A DNA stretch of 32,228 nt from Gelidibacter algens (GCF_001678675.1 NZ_LZRN01000045.1:6-32233); one strand, 5' to 3'. Counted from the stretch's first letter, positions 8,145-16,400 are shown. Notes: generated by a model from the letters alone, not told the origin. Numbers and translations: made by a program.

Positions 8145-8738
8145 CTAAACGGTTTTGGCCATGTCATTTAACGTTTGATAAACAAGATGTGTGGGCAATC
8201 CCATCACGTTAAAATACGAGCCTTCAATTTTGGTAACGCCAATTTGGCCAATCCATTCCTGAATGCCGTAAGCGCCAGCTTTATCGAAGGGTTGGAAGGT
8301 GCTAATGTAGTACTTTATTTCATCATCGGTCAAGTTTTTAAAGGTCACTTTTGTAACTGAATTTACCGTTCTTTCATCTGAGATTGATGTAAAACAGACT
8401 GATGTAATGACTTCATGAGTAGTATTGCTTAACGATTTTATAAGTTCAAAAGCCTCAGCGGCATCTCTTGGTTTGCCCAAAGCTTTTTTGTTGTGCCACA
8501 CAATGGTATCACTTGTTATAAGAATGTCGTTGGGTTGAAGTTCTTTTTTATAAGGTAAGGCTTTTAACTGCGCTAGATAATCGCTAATTTCAAAATGGGT
8601 CAATCGCTGTGGATATTCTTCTAGTACAGGTTTTAAACGGATTTCAAAATCCAAACCCAGATCTTTGAAAAATTGTTGCCGCCTTGGAGATGCAGAGGCT
8701 AGGATGATATTGTGGTGTTTTAGGGTCTCGTTGATCAT
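8145..8738 (-). CDS. maf: Maf family nucleotide pyrophosphatase
   Basis: Maf proteins hydrolyse non-canonical or modified nucleoside triphosphates (dTTP/UTP and methylated forms) to monophosphates. The N-terminal signature ASASPRR is at residues 14-20, TSDT with the catalytic Asp and LGKPRD follow, and AGAYGIQ is near residue 157. I chose the ATG at 8738, giving 197 residues, the normal Maf length. The frame is open to 8849, but that extension has no Maf character and covers a dispersed palindromic repeat (8767-8791). The conserved block of maf, UbiA, KdsC-like and DUF2520 genes continues upstream, though repeat DNA separates maf from the UbiA gene. Confidence 0.92.
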   Translation of the reverse strand: MINETLKHHNIILASASPRRQQFFKDLGLDFEIRLKPVLEEYPQRLTHFEISDYLAQLKALPYKKELQPNDILITSDTIVWHNKKALGKPRDAAEAFELIKSLSNTTHEVITSVCFTSISDERTVNSVTKVTFKNLTDDEIKYYISTFQPFDKAGAYGIQEWIGQIGVTKIEGSYFNVMGLPTHLVYQTLNDMAKTV

Positions 8739-8766
8739 TTTATTTAGTGTTTTCAGTGTTCCCGCC

Positions 8767-8791
8767 CCTGTCTGCAAATAAGCAGGTTCGC
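8767..8791. repeat. Dispersed palindromic repeat, copy 1
   Basis: CCTGTCTGC, six bases, then GCAGGTTCGC. The reverse complement of 30750-30775 reads CCAGTCTGC, six bases, then GCAGGGATTCGC. The two copies share both arms and differ by two inserted bases and in the loop, so they belong to one dispersed family. This copy lies within the untranslated upstream part of the maf frame. Confidence 0.55.
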
Positions 8792-8919
8792 AAAAGCTAA
8801 GGACGGGCAAGCAGTGTTCAGTCAGCAGTTGGTAATTTTTGATAATCAATTTTTAAAATTTCAGCATAGCTAATTGATCTTTATACTTCCTTCTTATAAA
8901 ATAAATAATTACTTAATTA

Positions 8920-8947
8920 CAGTCAACAGTCAACAGTCAACAGACAA
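8920..8947. repeat. Short heptamer array (CAGTCAA x4)
   Basis: Three exact CAGTCAA units are followed by CAGACAA, with no gaps. It is the smallest clear member of the 7-bp periodic arrays in this window and uses nearly the same motif (CAGTCAT) as the large array at 10179. It lies between two minus-strand genes, maf and the UbiA gene. Confidence 0.8.
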
Positions 8948-8999
8948 CAACCCGAACTTATAATAAGGCATATCTAGGTAGATCAACACTCACAATTTG

Positions 9000-9024
9000 C
9001 TTTGCGCCCTTAAGTCTCTGCGAG
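9000..9024 (-). repeat. Inverted fragment of the right-edge repeat
   Basis: Read on the minus strand: CTCGCAGAG, seven bases, GGCGCAAAG. The tandem repeat at 31801-32228 contains CTCGCAGAG, seven bases (GCGCGGA), GGCGCAAAG. Both outer 9-mers and the spacer length are identical, so this is a diverged single copy of the same family in the other orientation. Confidence 0.6.
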
Positions 9025-9028
9025 CAAT

Positions 9029-9952
9029 TTATTTCAGAACAATCGGATACAATAGTAAAGACAGCATTCCTAAAAGCATTACTAATTTAAGCATATTGCT
9101 GATATGATGGTAGTGTTTTTTGGATTTTGCGCTAAACGTCCTTATCGCGATATAAATGAGAGGTGCAATAATAGCGACAAGAAAATAGCCAATAAAAATT
9201 TCATAGGTAAACAAATAGGTAGCGACATAATAAATGGATCCAAAAAGAGGTACGAGGGCGAGAACAAAAGCGACTTTTGAAGCTCTCTCGCGTCCTATGA
9301 CGATGGGAATCGTGTTCATGCTGGCCTTATAATCGCCATCCACATCTTCCAGATCCTTGATAATTTCCCGCACCAAATTGATTAAAAATGCAAACAATGC
9401 ATAGTCCAATAAAATTTTAAAAAAGGTCAATTGTGTGGCCTGATTTTGTGTTGTGATCACTGGGATCAGTTCAAAAATTCCTACAATTAAGATACTTAAC
9501 GCTACCATAACCGAAACAACAATGTTGCCCAATAAGAGTGTCTGTTTTAAATAAGAAGTATACACATAAAGTAACGCAGAAATACCGACGAAAATGGCAA
9601 AAAATCCGCTTCTGCCTACCAAATGGGATAAGTAGAACCCAAGAAGCACGCCAATAACATTAAAAATAATAAATAGGGTGTAGGCGGTTTTTTCAGAAAT
9701 GCTTGTACCAACAATCACTTTTGAAGGCCTGTTGATTACATCTGTTTCGATATCATAAATATCATTGATGATATTTCCGGCAGCGGCAATGCAAAGGGTT
9801 GAAAGCATTAATAAGCCAAAGCCAAAGTCGTTGAGCGTTGTGGTCAGTGCTGTCGTATTTAGGAAAGGCTCAAATAGCGCGTATTTTATGAGTAATTGCA
9901 CAAAAGCAATCATCAATAGGTTTTTCCAGCGGATTAAATTTAGAATGTTCAA
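9029..9952 (-). CDS. UbiA family prenyltransferase
   Basis: This 307-residue integral membrane protein transfers an isoprenoid chain from a prenyl diphosphate to an acceptor. Both Asp-rich, Mg-diphosphate-binding motifs are present: NDIYDIETD at 63-71 and KDLEDVDGD at 199-207. Eight to nine hydrophobic helices fit the family. Its type is commonly named geranylgeranylglycerol-phosphate geranylgeranyltransferase after archaeal relatives; that activity is not shown for flavobacteria, and a quinone or other polar lipid acceptor is equally possible. It sits between maf and a KdsC-like phosphatase in a block I recall as common in Flavobacteriaceae, but repeat islands on both sides may break co-transcription. 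Confidence 0.88.
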   Translation of the reverse strand: MNILNLIRWKNLLMIAFVQLLIKYALFEPFLNTTALTTTLNDFGFGLLMLSTLCIAAAGNIINDIYDIETDVINRPSKVIVGTSISEKTAYTLFIIFNVIGVLLGFYLSHLVGRSGFFAIFVGISALLYVYTSYLKQTLLLGNIVVSVMVALSILIVGIFELIPVITTQNQATQLTFFKILLDYALFAFLINLVREIIKDLEDVDGDYKASMNTIPIVIGRERASKVAFVLALVPLFGSIYYVATYLFTYEIFIGYFLVAIIAPLIYIAIRTFSAKSKKHYHHISNMLKLVMLLGMLSLLLYPIVLK

Positions 9953-9990
9953 TAGGTAGGTTGGTTAGTTGGTTGTTTTTAAGTTTTTAA

Positions 9991-10143
9991 GCCACGAATA
10001 CACGACTGATTTTTTTATCGCTTTTGGCCTATATTATCGAGCATTCCGAATTCTTTCGGCCTATTCTCCATACTTACGTCTTTTTATTTAAGTGCATAAG
10101 ATTTAAACGCAATGGACGCAAAGTTGAGCGCAACGGTCGCAAT
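9991..10143. repeat. Degenerate intergenic repeat fragments
   Basis: GCCACGAATACACGACTGA at 9991-10009, followed by a T-run, and two related stretches at 10108-10123 (CGCAATGGACGCAAAG) and 10128-10143 (GCGCAACGGTCGCAAT) look like worn fragments of the 'GCCACGAAT-CACGAAT' and 'GGCGCAAAG' types of intergenic repeats. They lead into the heptamer array, so the whole 9953-10423 gap (471 bp) is made largely of repeat material. No gene is credible here. Confidence 0.5.
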
Positions 10144-10178
10144 GAAATTTTACATATTGAAGTCCAAGCCTCAGGCTT

Positions 10179-10423
10179 CAGTCATCAGTCATCAGTCTAC
10201 AGTCTTCGGTCATCGGTCATCCGTCTTCCGTCTTCAGTCTTCATTCAACGGTCATCGGTCATCCGTCTTCAGTCTTCAGTCTTCAGTCTTCAGTTTTCGG
10301 TCACCGCTCATCGGTCTTCATTCATCGGTCATCGGTCATCACTCATCGGTCACCGGTCATCGGTCATCCGTCTTCCAACTTCCACCTTCCAGCTTCTAGC
10401 TTCCACAGCTTCTGTCTTCCACC
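10179..10423. repeat. Large degenerate heptamer array (32 in-phase units)
   Basis: From 10179 to 10402 the sequence divides into exactly 32 heptamers with no insertion or deletion. Every unit begins with C and 31 of 32 have C at position 5. Main variants are CAGTCAT, CAGTCTT, CGGTCAT and CCGTCTT, drifting to CCAACTT and CCAGCTT at the right end. CGGTCAT-CGGTCAT-CCGTCTT occurs three times, so a 21-bp higher order is present. After a 9-bp slip, one or two more units continue to 10423, directly against the stop codon of the KdsC-like gene. The array is pyrimidine-rich on the plus strand and creates false plus-strand ORFs rich in Ser and Val. Confidence 0.95.
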
Positions 10424-10954
10424 TCAATCATACTTCGCATCAAAATTCCCGTTCCATTTTTCCTGCACTTTTAAGACTTGTTCAATCACATCTCTAACGC
10501 AGCCTTGGCCACCATTTTTATGGGAAATATATTTTGAAATCGCCTTTATTTCCGGCACGGCATCTTGCGGACAGGTAGGTAAGCCAACACGTTTCATCAC
10601 TGGATAATCGGGAATGTCGTCACCCATAAAAAGAACATTTTCATGTTTGATGTGATGCATGGCCATATATTCGTCCAACTGTTCAATTTTATTGTGAGCG
10701 CCTAAATAGATATCGGTAACTCCCAAGCCTTTTAAACGCTGGCGCACACCTTCATTGCTGCCTCCAGAGATGATACAAACATTAAACCCTGCAAGCAAAG
10801 CTGTTTTTATCGCAAACCCATCTTTTGTGTGCATGGTGCGCAGCATTTCGCCAGTGGTGGTCAATGAAATTGTGCCATCAGTGAGCACGCCATCGACGTC
10901 AAAAATAAAGGTGGTAATATGTTCAAGGTATTCTTTATAGTTTTTTTCTTCCAT
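10424..10954 (-). CDS. KdsC-like HAD family phosphatase
   Basis: This 176-residue cytoplasmic protein belongs to the C0-type HAD phosphatases, as does KdsC, the 3-deoxy-D-manno-octulosonate 8-phosphate phosphatase. Motif I is FDVDGVLTDG at 18-27 with both catalytic Asp residues, motif II is CIISGGS, and motif IV is MGDDIPDYP. The length and the lack of a cap domain match KdsC, which works as a tetramer. KDO synthesis for lipopolysaccharide is the best guess, but flavobacterial members of this neighbourhood have not been tested as far as I know. Its start overlaps the end of the DUF2520 gene by 20 bp, so the two are translationally coupled. Its stop codon abuts the heptamer array. Confidence 0.88.
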   Translation of the reverse strand: MEEKNYKEYLEHITTFIFDVDGVLTDGTISLTTTGEMLRTMHTKDGFAIKTALLAGFNVCIISGGSNEGVRQRLKGLGVTDIYLGAHNKIEQLDEYMAMHHIKHENVLFMGDDIPDYPVMKRVGLPTCPQDAVPEIKAISKYISHKNGGQGCVRDVIEQVLKVQEKWNGNFDAKYD

Positions 10955-11702
10955 GTGTTTTTTGGATGCTTGCTGTCAGGAGTTCATAAATGGCTTTATG
11001 TTGCTCACTTTTCAACAATTGTAAATGGTTTGTTATTGTTTTTTTATCGTTGCGTTTTGCAGGACCTGTCTGTGCCATATAAGGCGAAATATCTTGTACT
11101 TTTTTGGCGGTCTCTAATAGTAAAGGCTTTAAAATGTCAAATTCTACACCTTCGGCTTCGGTGATTTCATGTGCCACACGGTACAATTGGTTGGTAAAAT
11201 TATTCACAAAAACAGCCGCTAAATGTAGAGCTTTTCGCTGGTCGGTATTGACTTTATGAGTGTCACATCCTACAACTTTTGCCAAGGTTTTCAGGGTCTT
11301 GAGATCAGCTTTGTCCAACACTTCTAAACAAATGGGAACATGGGAGAAATTTAGGTTTGCTGCTTTGCTAAATGTTTGTAAGGGATAAAAGACACCGCGT
11401 CTGTTCTTCTTGTCCAAATCATGCACGTTGACAGACCCTGAGGTGTGCACGACCAATCTATTTTCAAAGGGTAATTTAGTAGATAACTTGGCAACGGCGT
11501 CATCACTCACGGCAATGATATAGACGTCAGCTTCCTTTAATTGAGAGAGATCGTCTGTTATATCAACCCTGTTTTTGTAAGGTTGGATACTTTTGATGGT
11601 TCTATTAAACCATTGTTTGACAGTCACCTGTTCCGCTGTGTCAAAAGCGTTGAATAAATGGGTCGCAACATTGCCCGCACCAAGAATAATCACTGAAATC
11701 AT
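10935..11702 (-). CDS. DUF2520 Rossmann-like protein (F420/NADP-reductase-like)
   Basis: This 255-residue protein has an N-terminal NAD(P)-binding Rossmann fold (VIILGAGNVATHL near residues 4-16), a YIIAVSDDAV strand-turn and VVHTSGSV, as in ketopantoate reductase and pyrroline-5-carboxylate reductase relatives. The helical C-terminal half (AAVFVNNFTNQLYRVAHEI onward) corresponds to DUF2520. The activity is not established. It begins the block with the KdsC-like phosphatase (20-bp overlap). In front of the start, a short A-rich stretch with 7-bp periodicity (11717-11744) occupies the promoter region. Confidence 0.87.
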   Translation of the reverse strand: MISVIILGAGNVATHLFNAFDTAEQVTVKQWFNRTIKSIQPYKNRVDITDDLSQLKEADVYIIAVSDDAVAKLSTKLPFENRLVVHTSGSVNVHDLDKKNRRGVFYPLQTFSKAANLNFSHVPICLEVLDKADLKTLKTLAKVVGCDTHKVNTDQRKALHLAAVFVNNFTNQLYRVAHEITEAEGVEFDILKPLLLETAKKVQDISPYMAQTGPAKRNDKKTITNHLQLLKSEQHKAIYELLTASIQKTHGRKKL

Positions 11703-11716
11703 GCCGCTAAATTAAT

Positions 11717-11744
11717 GAAGAAATAAGACATAAGAATTAAGAAA
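11717..11744. repeat. Possible short heptamer array (TAAGAAT type)
   Basis: GAAGAAA, TAAGACA, TAAGAAT and TAAGAAA follow one another without gaps. It is short and A-rich, so chance is a real alternative, but the 7-bp phase matches the other arrays in the window, and it too lies between two minus-strand genes. Confidence 0.4.
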
Positions 11745-11807
11745 TGGAAATTTTCACTCTGAGCGCTGACTTCTGATGTGTTTTTTGCTCGTGAAGCATG
11801 TGATTTT

Positions 11808-12395
11808 TTAAATTACCACTTTTCGGTCAATAATGGCTAAGGCTTTCGATTTTTCGAGCTTTTTGATGGCCCTGATCACCGTTTCAACCCGTAATCCTGT
11901 CAATTCTGAAATCTGCTGACGGGTCAAGGGCACTTCGAAGTCCACCTCAATTTTGGCGTTAGCCTTAAGATGGTGCAATAAGGTTAGGATGCGATGTTCA
12001 GGTGGGTAGATGGAGACTTCCCTGGCTATTTTTGCTTTATAGATCATGCGTTTACAGATCATTTTGGTGAATTTCAAATGAATGTCTGGATGCGCTTTCA
12101 AAAGCTTCAAGAATTTCGACTTTGGGAGGACATAAACTTCAGAAACAGCTAAGGTCAATGCCGTTGCCGGATACTTAAAAGCGCCAAATAAAGGTGGTTC
12201 TCCAAAAGAATTTCCGTTTTCAAAAAACCCTTGTACAAATTCTTTTCCATCTTCAGTAAGGTTGAACATTTTCACATGCCCGGTTTTGATCTGATAGTAA
12301 AAATCAGCATGCGCCCCTTCATTAAAAATGGCGTGATCTTTAGAATAATTTTTCAGAGTTCCCTCAAAATCTTGAATCAGCTGTTCTGGGATCAT
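11808..12395 (-). CDS. Crp/Fnr family transcriptional regulator
   Basis: This 195-residue regulator has an N-terminal cyclic-nucleotide-binding-like beta barrel (FNEGAHADFYYQIKTGHVKM, then GNSFGEPPLF) and a C-terminal winged helix (LTRQQISELTGLRVETVIRA) that reads DNA. There is no N-terminal Cys cluster and only one Cys overall, so it is not an Fe-S FNR-type oxygen sensor; any ligand is unknown. I chose the ATG at 12395; the frame is open to 12452, but that adds 19 residues with no family character. The alternating half-sites at 12391-12417 overlap this start codon, suggesting it represses itself. It is divergent from a membrane protein and a truncated haemoglobin, so a role in oxygen, NO or respiratory control is plausible but inferred. 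Confidence 0.9.
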   Translation of the reverse strand: MIPEQLIQDFEGTLKNYSKDHAIFNEGAHADFYYQIKTGHVKMFNLTEDGKEFVQGFFENGNSFGEPPLFGAFKYPATALTLAVSEVYVLPKSKFLKLLKAHPDIHLKFTKMICKRMIYKAKIAREVSIYPPEHRILTLLHHLKANAKIEVDFEVPLTRQQISELTGLRVETVIRAIKKLEKSKALAIIDRKVVI

Positions 12396-12417
12396 AGTCT
12401 TATGATTTGAATCATAA
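12391..12417. promoter_or_regulatory. Operator-like triple half-site at crp/trHb divergence
   Basis: ATCATA (12391-12396), TATGAT (12401-12406) and ATCATA (12411-12416) are three copies of one 6-bp half-site in alternating orientation, each starting exactly 10 bp after the last. The right pair forms the perfect palindrome TTATGATTTGAATCATAA at 12400-12417, and the left pair forms ATCATA-GTCT-TATGAT. The left half-site covers the regulator's start codon. One helical turn between half-sites fits binding by a dimeric Crp/Fnr-type protein on one face of the DNA. Which protein binds is inference. Confidence 0.55.
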
Positions 12418-12469
12418 AAATACAAATAAAGGTTTTGGAACTTTGTATCCACATTAAAAATGAGAGATT

Positions 12470-12760
12470 ATGACACTTTATAACAAAGGACTGGCCGATT
12501 TTAGAGAACATCTGACACTGTACGTTCCGTTGAGCATTATATTTCAGAGTTGTATAGGCTCTATTGCCGCCATGTTTATCCTGAAAAACAGCAATCCGAC
12601 ATTTCATTTTTTAGATTTGACCTTGGTAGTTATTTTCGCCATGGCTTACAATGGTTCGTTATATGCCCAAATGAAGCCAAAGCTAATTTTCAATTTGTTT
12701 ATTGCAACAGTATTGATTCATGTTACATTTATTATCATTAATTTGCTACGCTTGGCATAA
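12470..12760 (+). CDS. Three-helix membrane protein of unknown function
   Basis: This 96-residue protein has three hydrophobic segments (about residues 18-38, 47-66 and 72-92), a short polar N-terminus (TLYNKGLADFREHL) and almost no soluble domain. I do not recognise a family. It is divergent from the Crp/Fnr gene (74 bp between starts) and only 6 bp ahead of the truncated haemoglobin gene, so it is very likely expressed with it and perhaps controlled by the half-sites at 12391-12417. The context makes a membrane partner for the haemoglobin, or a small respiratory accessory protein, reasonable guesses without direct support. It contains one Cys and few His residues, so no obvious haem or metal site is seen. 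Confidence 0.78.
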   Translation: MTLYNKGLADFREHLTLYVPLSIIFQSCIGSIAAMFILKNSNPTFHFLDLTLVVIFAMAYNGSLYAQMKPKLIFNLFIATVLIHVTFIIINLLRLA

Positions 12761-12766
12761 GATAGA

Positions 12767-13168
12767 ATGGAAAAAAAAGATATTCACAATAGAGACGACG
12801 TTTTTTTACTGGTTTCAGAATTTTACAAGAAAGTTAAAAAAGATGACGTTTTAGGTCCCTTTTTTGACCGCGTGATCAAAGATTGGGATGCGCATATTGA
12901 GCGTTTGACCACGTTTTGGGAAAGCAGTTTGTTTATGTCCAAAAAATTGGAGCACAGGTACGTTGGGAATCCATTGGAGGTGCATATTAAAGTAGATCAG
13001 GAAAACAACAATGCCATTACACAGGAGCATTTTGGATTATGGCTCAATCTCTGGTTTGAAACCTTGGATGAGCTTTTTGAAGGCGAATACGCTCAAAATG
13101 CAAAAAATCGTGCTCGTAAAATGGGGACTTTTATGTTCATGAATATTTATCAAGCAAGACAAGCATAA
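12767..13168 (+). CDS. Group III truncated haemoglobin
   Basis: This 133-residue protein is a group III (P-type) truncated haemoglobin, a small haem protein with a 2-on-2 helix fold. FYKKVKKDDVLGPFF (19-33) is the helix B/CD signature, with Tyr20 the likely distal residue. HIERLTTFWESSLF follows, and ITQEHFGLWLNLW (84-96) places the proximal haem ligand at His88. The length is standard. Members are linked to NO or peroxide metabolism in Campylobacter, but a general role is not settled. The gene is 6 bp after the membrane protein gene. The fused cytochrome c assembly gene follows after a 268-bp gap with its own promoter candidate. Confidence 0.9.
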   Translation: MEKKDIHNRDDVFLLVSEFYKKVKKDDVLGPFFDRVIKDWDAHIERLTTFWESSLFMSKKLEHRYVGNPLEVHIKVDQENNNAITQEHFGLWLNLWFETLDELFEGEYAQNAKNRARKMGTFMFMNIYQARQA

Positions 13169-13389
13169 CATATTAAGAAAAGAGCGTTAAATTGTTTGCT
13201 TCTGTCCTTTATCCGGAAATTATGAATGCCTTGTTTTTCTTAGGCTATATGATTTGTTTTTCTTGGAGTCATTCCGGTTTTTGAAACTATCTGTGGCAAC
13301 TCAATAATTCTTTTGTTATAAATAGATTTAAGCCTTCAAAATATCTCAACTTTAACATCTTTAAATTCTTACACAATCAACAAAATGGC

Positions 13390-13397
13390 TAAATTTG
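13390..13397 (+). promoter_or_regulatory. Candidate -7 box for ccsBA
   Basis: TAAATTTG is an exact match to TAnnTTTG, 39 nt before the ATG at 13437. The -33 region has no clear TTG. Placing the promoter here means the longer reading from 13395 could not be transcribed from its start codon, which supports the 13437 start. Confidence 0.42.
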
Positions 13398-13436
13398 CAT
13401 TGCTTAAAGGAAAGCTCAAAAAAACGTCCTTATACC

Positions 13437-16400
13437 ATGCAAAAAAGACTCGCTAACATTCTTTTCTCCACCCGTTTAACCGCCACTTTATTTGTTGTTT
13501 TTGCCATAGCTATGGCAGTCGGAACATTTTTAGATGCCAATGAAGAGACTTCGCCAACCCCCTACACAAGACATTTGATATATAATGCGTGGTGGTTTGA
13601 GGGCATCATGTTGATTTTTATGATCAATTTTATAGGTAACATGTTTCGCTACCGGTTACTGCGATGGAAAAAATGGGCCACCTTAACCATACATTTATCA
13701 TTCATTCTTATCATTTTTGGAGCATTTATAACAAGATATATCGGATTTGAAGGCATGATGGCCATTAGAGAAGGCGAATCTGAAAATCAATTCTTATCAC
13801 AAAAAACATTCGTGACAGCGTATATAGATGGTGATTTTATGGTGGATGGTATGGCGCAACGCAAAATTATTGAGCGTGAGGTCGATTTCTCATACCGTTT
13901 GGACAACGAATTTAAGGTAGAAGCTGATTATAACAATGTACCAGTGACCATTGAACTTGAAAAATTCATCAAGGGTGCTGAAACTGATGTCATTCCTGAT
14001 GAATCTGGAGAATCCTACTTAAAATTGGTAGAAGCGGGAGAAGGCCAGCCTCACAATCACTTTTTAAAATCTGGCGAAGTACAGAATTTACATAACGTTT
14101 TAGTTGCTTTGGATAAACCAACACCTGGTGCCATCAATATTACCAGCACTCCAGGCGGGTTGACTATTGAGTCTCCTTATGAAGGCACTTACATGACCAT
14201 GGCTACAAGGGCCACTGGTACTTTGGTAAAGGACAGTATACAGCCTTTGGTGTTGCGTTCCCGTTACGTTATAGGCAATATGGCTATGGTATTCCCTAAG
14301 CCAATGGTGAAAGGTGTTTTTGATGTGGTAAAAAAATCAGAAATACTTAAAGGTGATGAAGATGGTGTGGTTATGAAGGTGACCGTCAATGGCGAAACAA
14401 AGCGTGTCAACATCTTGGGTGGACCTTATAAAAACAATCCATTTGAACAGGTGCAATTCGGGAATTTGGAAATAGCCATTAAGTATGGTTCTAAATTGAT
14501 TGAACTGCCTTTTGAGGTGAAACTCAACGATTTTATCGCCCAAAAGTTTCCAGGAACTGAAAAAAGCTATTCGTCTTACGAAAGTAAGGTGACTGTTTTA
14601 GATAAAGAGCAAGGTGATTTTGATTACCATATCTATATGAATAACATCTTGGACCATAGAGGCTACCGCTTTTTTCAGGCTAGTTTTGATCCTGATGAGA
14701 AAGGAACCATATTATCTATAAATCATGATTTCTGGGGGACTTGGGTCACCTATATTGGCTATTTTTTGCTTTATTTAGCACTGATGGCTATTCTGTTTGA
14801 CAGAAACACGCGTTTTGCAGACTTGAATCGCATGCTCGAAAAAGTGAAAAAGCAAAAAAGTAAGGTCATCACCATTCTGTTTTTGGCATTCACCACTATT
14901 GGTTTTTCACAAACAGAGACACATTCACAAGACGATGGACATGGTCACGATCGCCCATCAAAAACGCAAATAGACTCTGTGCTGAGGGCCAATATCACCC
15001 CAAAAGAGCATGCTGATAAATTTGGACGTCTTGTCGTTCAGGATTATAGTGGCCGAATGATGCCAATGGATACCTATGCCTCAGAAATTTTACGTAAGCT
15101 GAGCAAGCATGATACTTATGAAGAATTTGACGCCAACCAGATCATGCTGTCCATTCAAGAAAGTCCGTTGCTATGGTACAATGTTCCAATCATTTATTTA
15201 GCCCCTAAAAAGGCCGATACCATCAGGAGCATTATTGGAGCGCCATTGGATAAAAAATATGTAGCTTTTATTGATTTTTTTACAGAAAATGGTACTTATA
15301 AATTAGAGCCTTATCTCAACGAAGCGTATAGAGCTCAGGTGCCTAATGGGTCTCAAAAGGAATTTAAGGAAGCTGATCAGCGGGTCAATTTACTGCACAA
15401 CGCACTTGAGGGGCTTGCCATGAAAATTTTTCCTGTGCCTAATGATGACAATAACAAATGGATTTCTTCAAAGGAATTTAGAGAAGGCAATTATAGAGAA
15501 AAGATGGAGGATTCTCTTTTGGCCAATTTTGTCAACAATGGGTTTAGTGCCTATTTGCTGACTCTAAATAAGGCGAAACAGGATGGCGATTTTTCACAAG
15601 CCGAGAATGTATTGAACGGCATCAAGAAGACCCAAGAGAAATATGGCAGCGAGGTGATGCTTTCAGATAAAAAGATCACCACAGAAATTGCCTATAACAA
15701 ATACGACATTTTTAAAAACTTATTCAGTTGGTATATGTATGCTGGGACGTTGATGTTTATTTTATTGATCATACAAATCTTCAACGGTAAATATAAATTT
15801 ATAAACGTAAGTGTAAAGGTTTTTGCATTTGTCATTTTAGGACTCTTCATCGTACACACCGCAGGCTTGGGTGTACGCTGGTATCTTTCAGGGCATGCGC
15901 CATGGAGTGATGCTTATGAATCAATGATTTATGTGGCGTGGGCAACCATGTTTTTCGGATTGGCCTTTGGAAGAAAAAGTGATTTGACACTTGCCTCAAC
16001 AGCGTTTGTGACCTCAATAATTTTGATGGTAGCCCATTGGAATTGGATGGATCCTGCTATTTCAACATTGCAGCCCGTTTTGGACAGTTATTGGTTAATG
16101 ATCCATGTGGCTGTTATTGTCATGAGTTATGGTCCATTTGCGCTCGGGCTGATTTTAGGGACGGTATCCTTGATTTTGATGGTCTGTACCACCAAAAACA
16201 ATAAAGATAAGATGTTGCTCAGCATTAAAGAGCTGACCCTTATCAATGAAATGGCGCTTACCGTCGGTTTGGTATTATTAACTATTGGTAACTTTTTGGG
16301 AGGTATGTGGGCCAATGAGAGCTGGGGGCGTTATTGGGGTTGGGACCCTAAAGAAACTTGGGCTTTGATCAGTATTATGGTGTACGCATTTGTTATTCAC

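Noticed and set aside
8739-8849. N-terminal extension of Maf to 234 residues
   Set aside because: The extension has no family similarity and includes a dispersed palindromic repeat; the ATG at 8738 gives the standard length.
10179-10423. CRISPR array
   Set aside because: Units are 7 bp with no spacers, and there are no cas genes. The array at 31801 has long near-identical units without unique spacers and is not CRISPR either.
10024-10497. Plus-strand ORFs of 157 and 95 residues rich in Ser, Val and His
   Set aside because: They are produced by the heptamer array, which has no stop codon in these phases; the protein repeats are a by-product, and the longer one runs antisense into the KdsC-like gene.
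11808-12395. Oxygen-sensing Fe-S FNR
   Set aside because: The N-terminal Cys cluster required for an Fe-S centre is absent.
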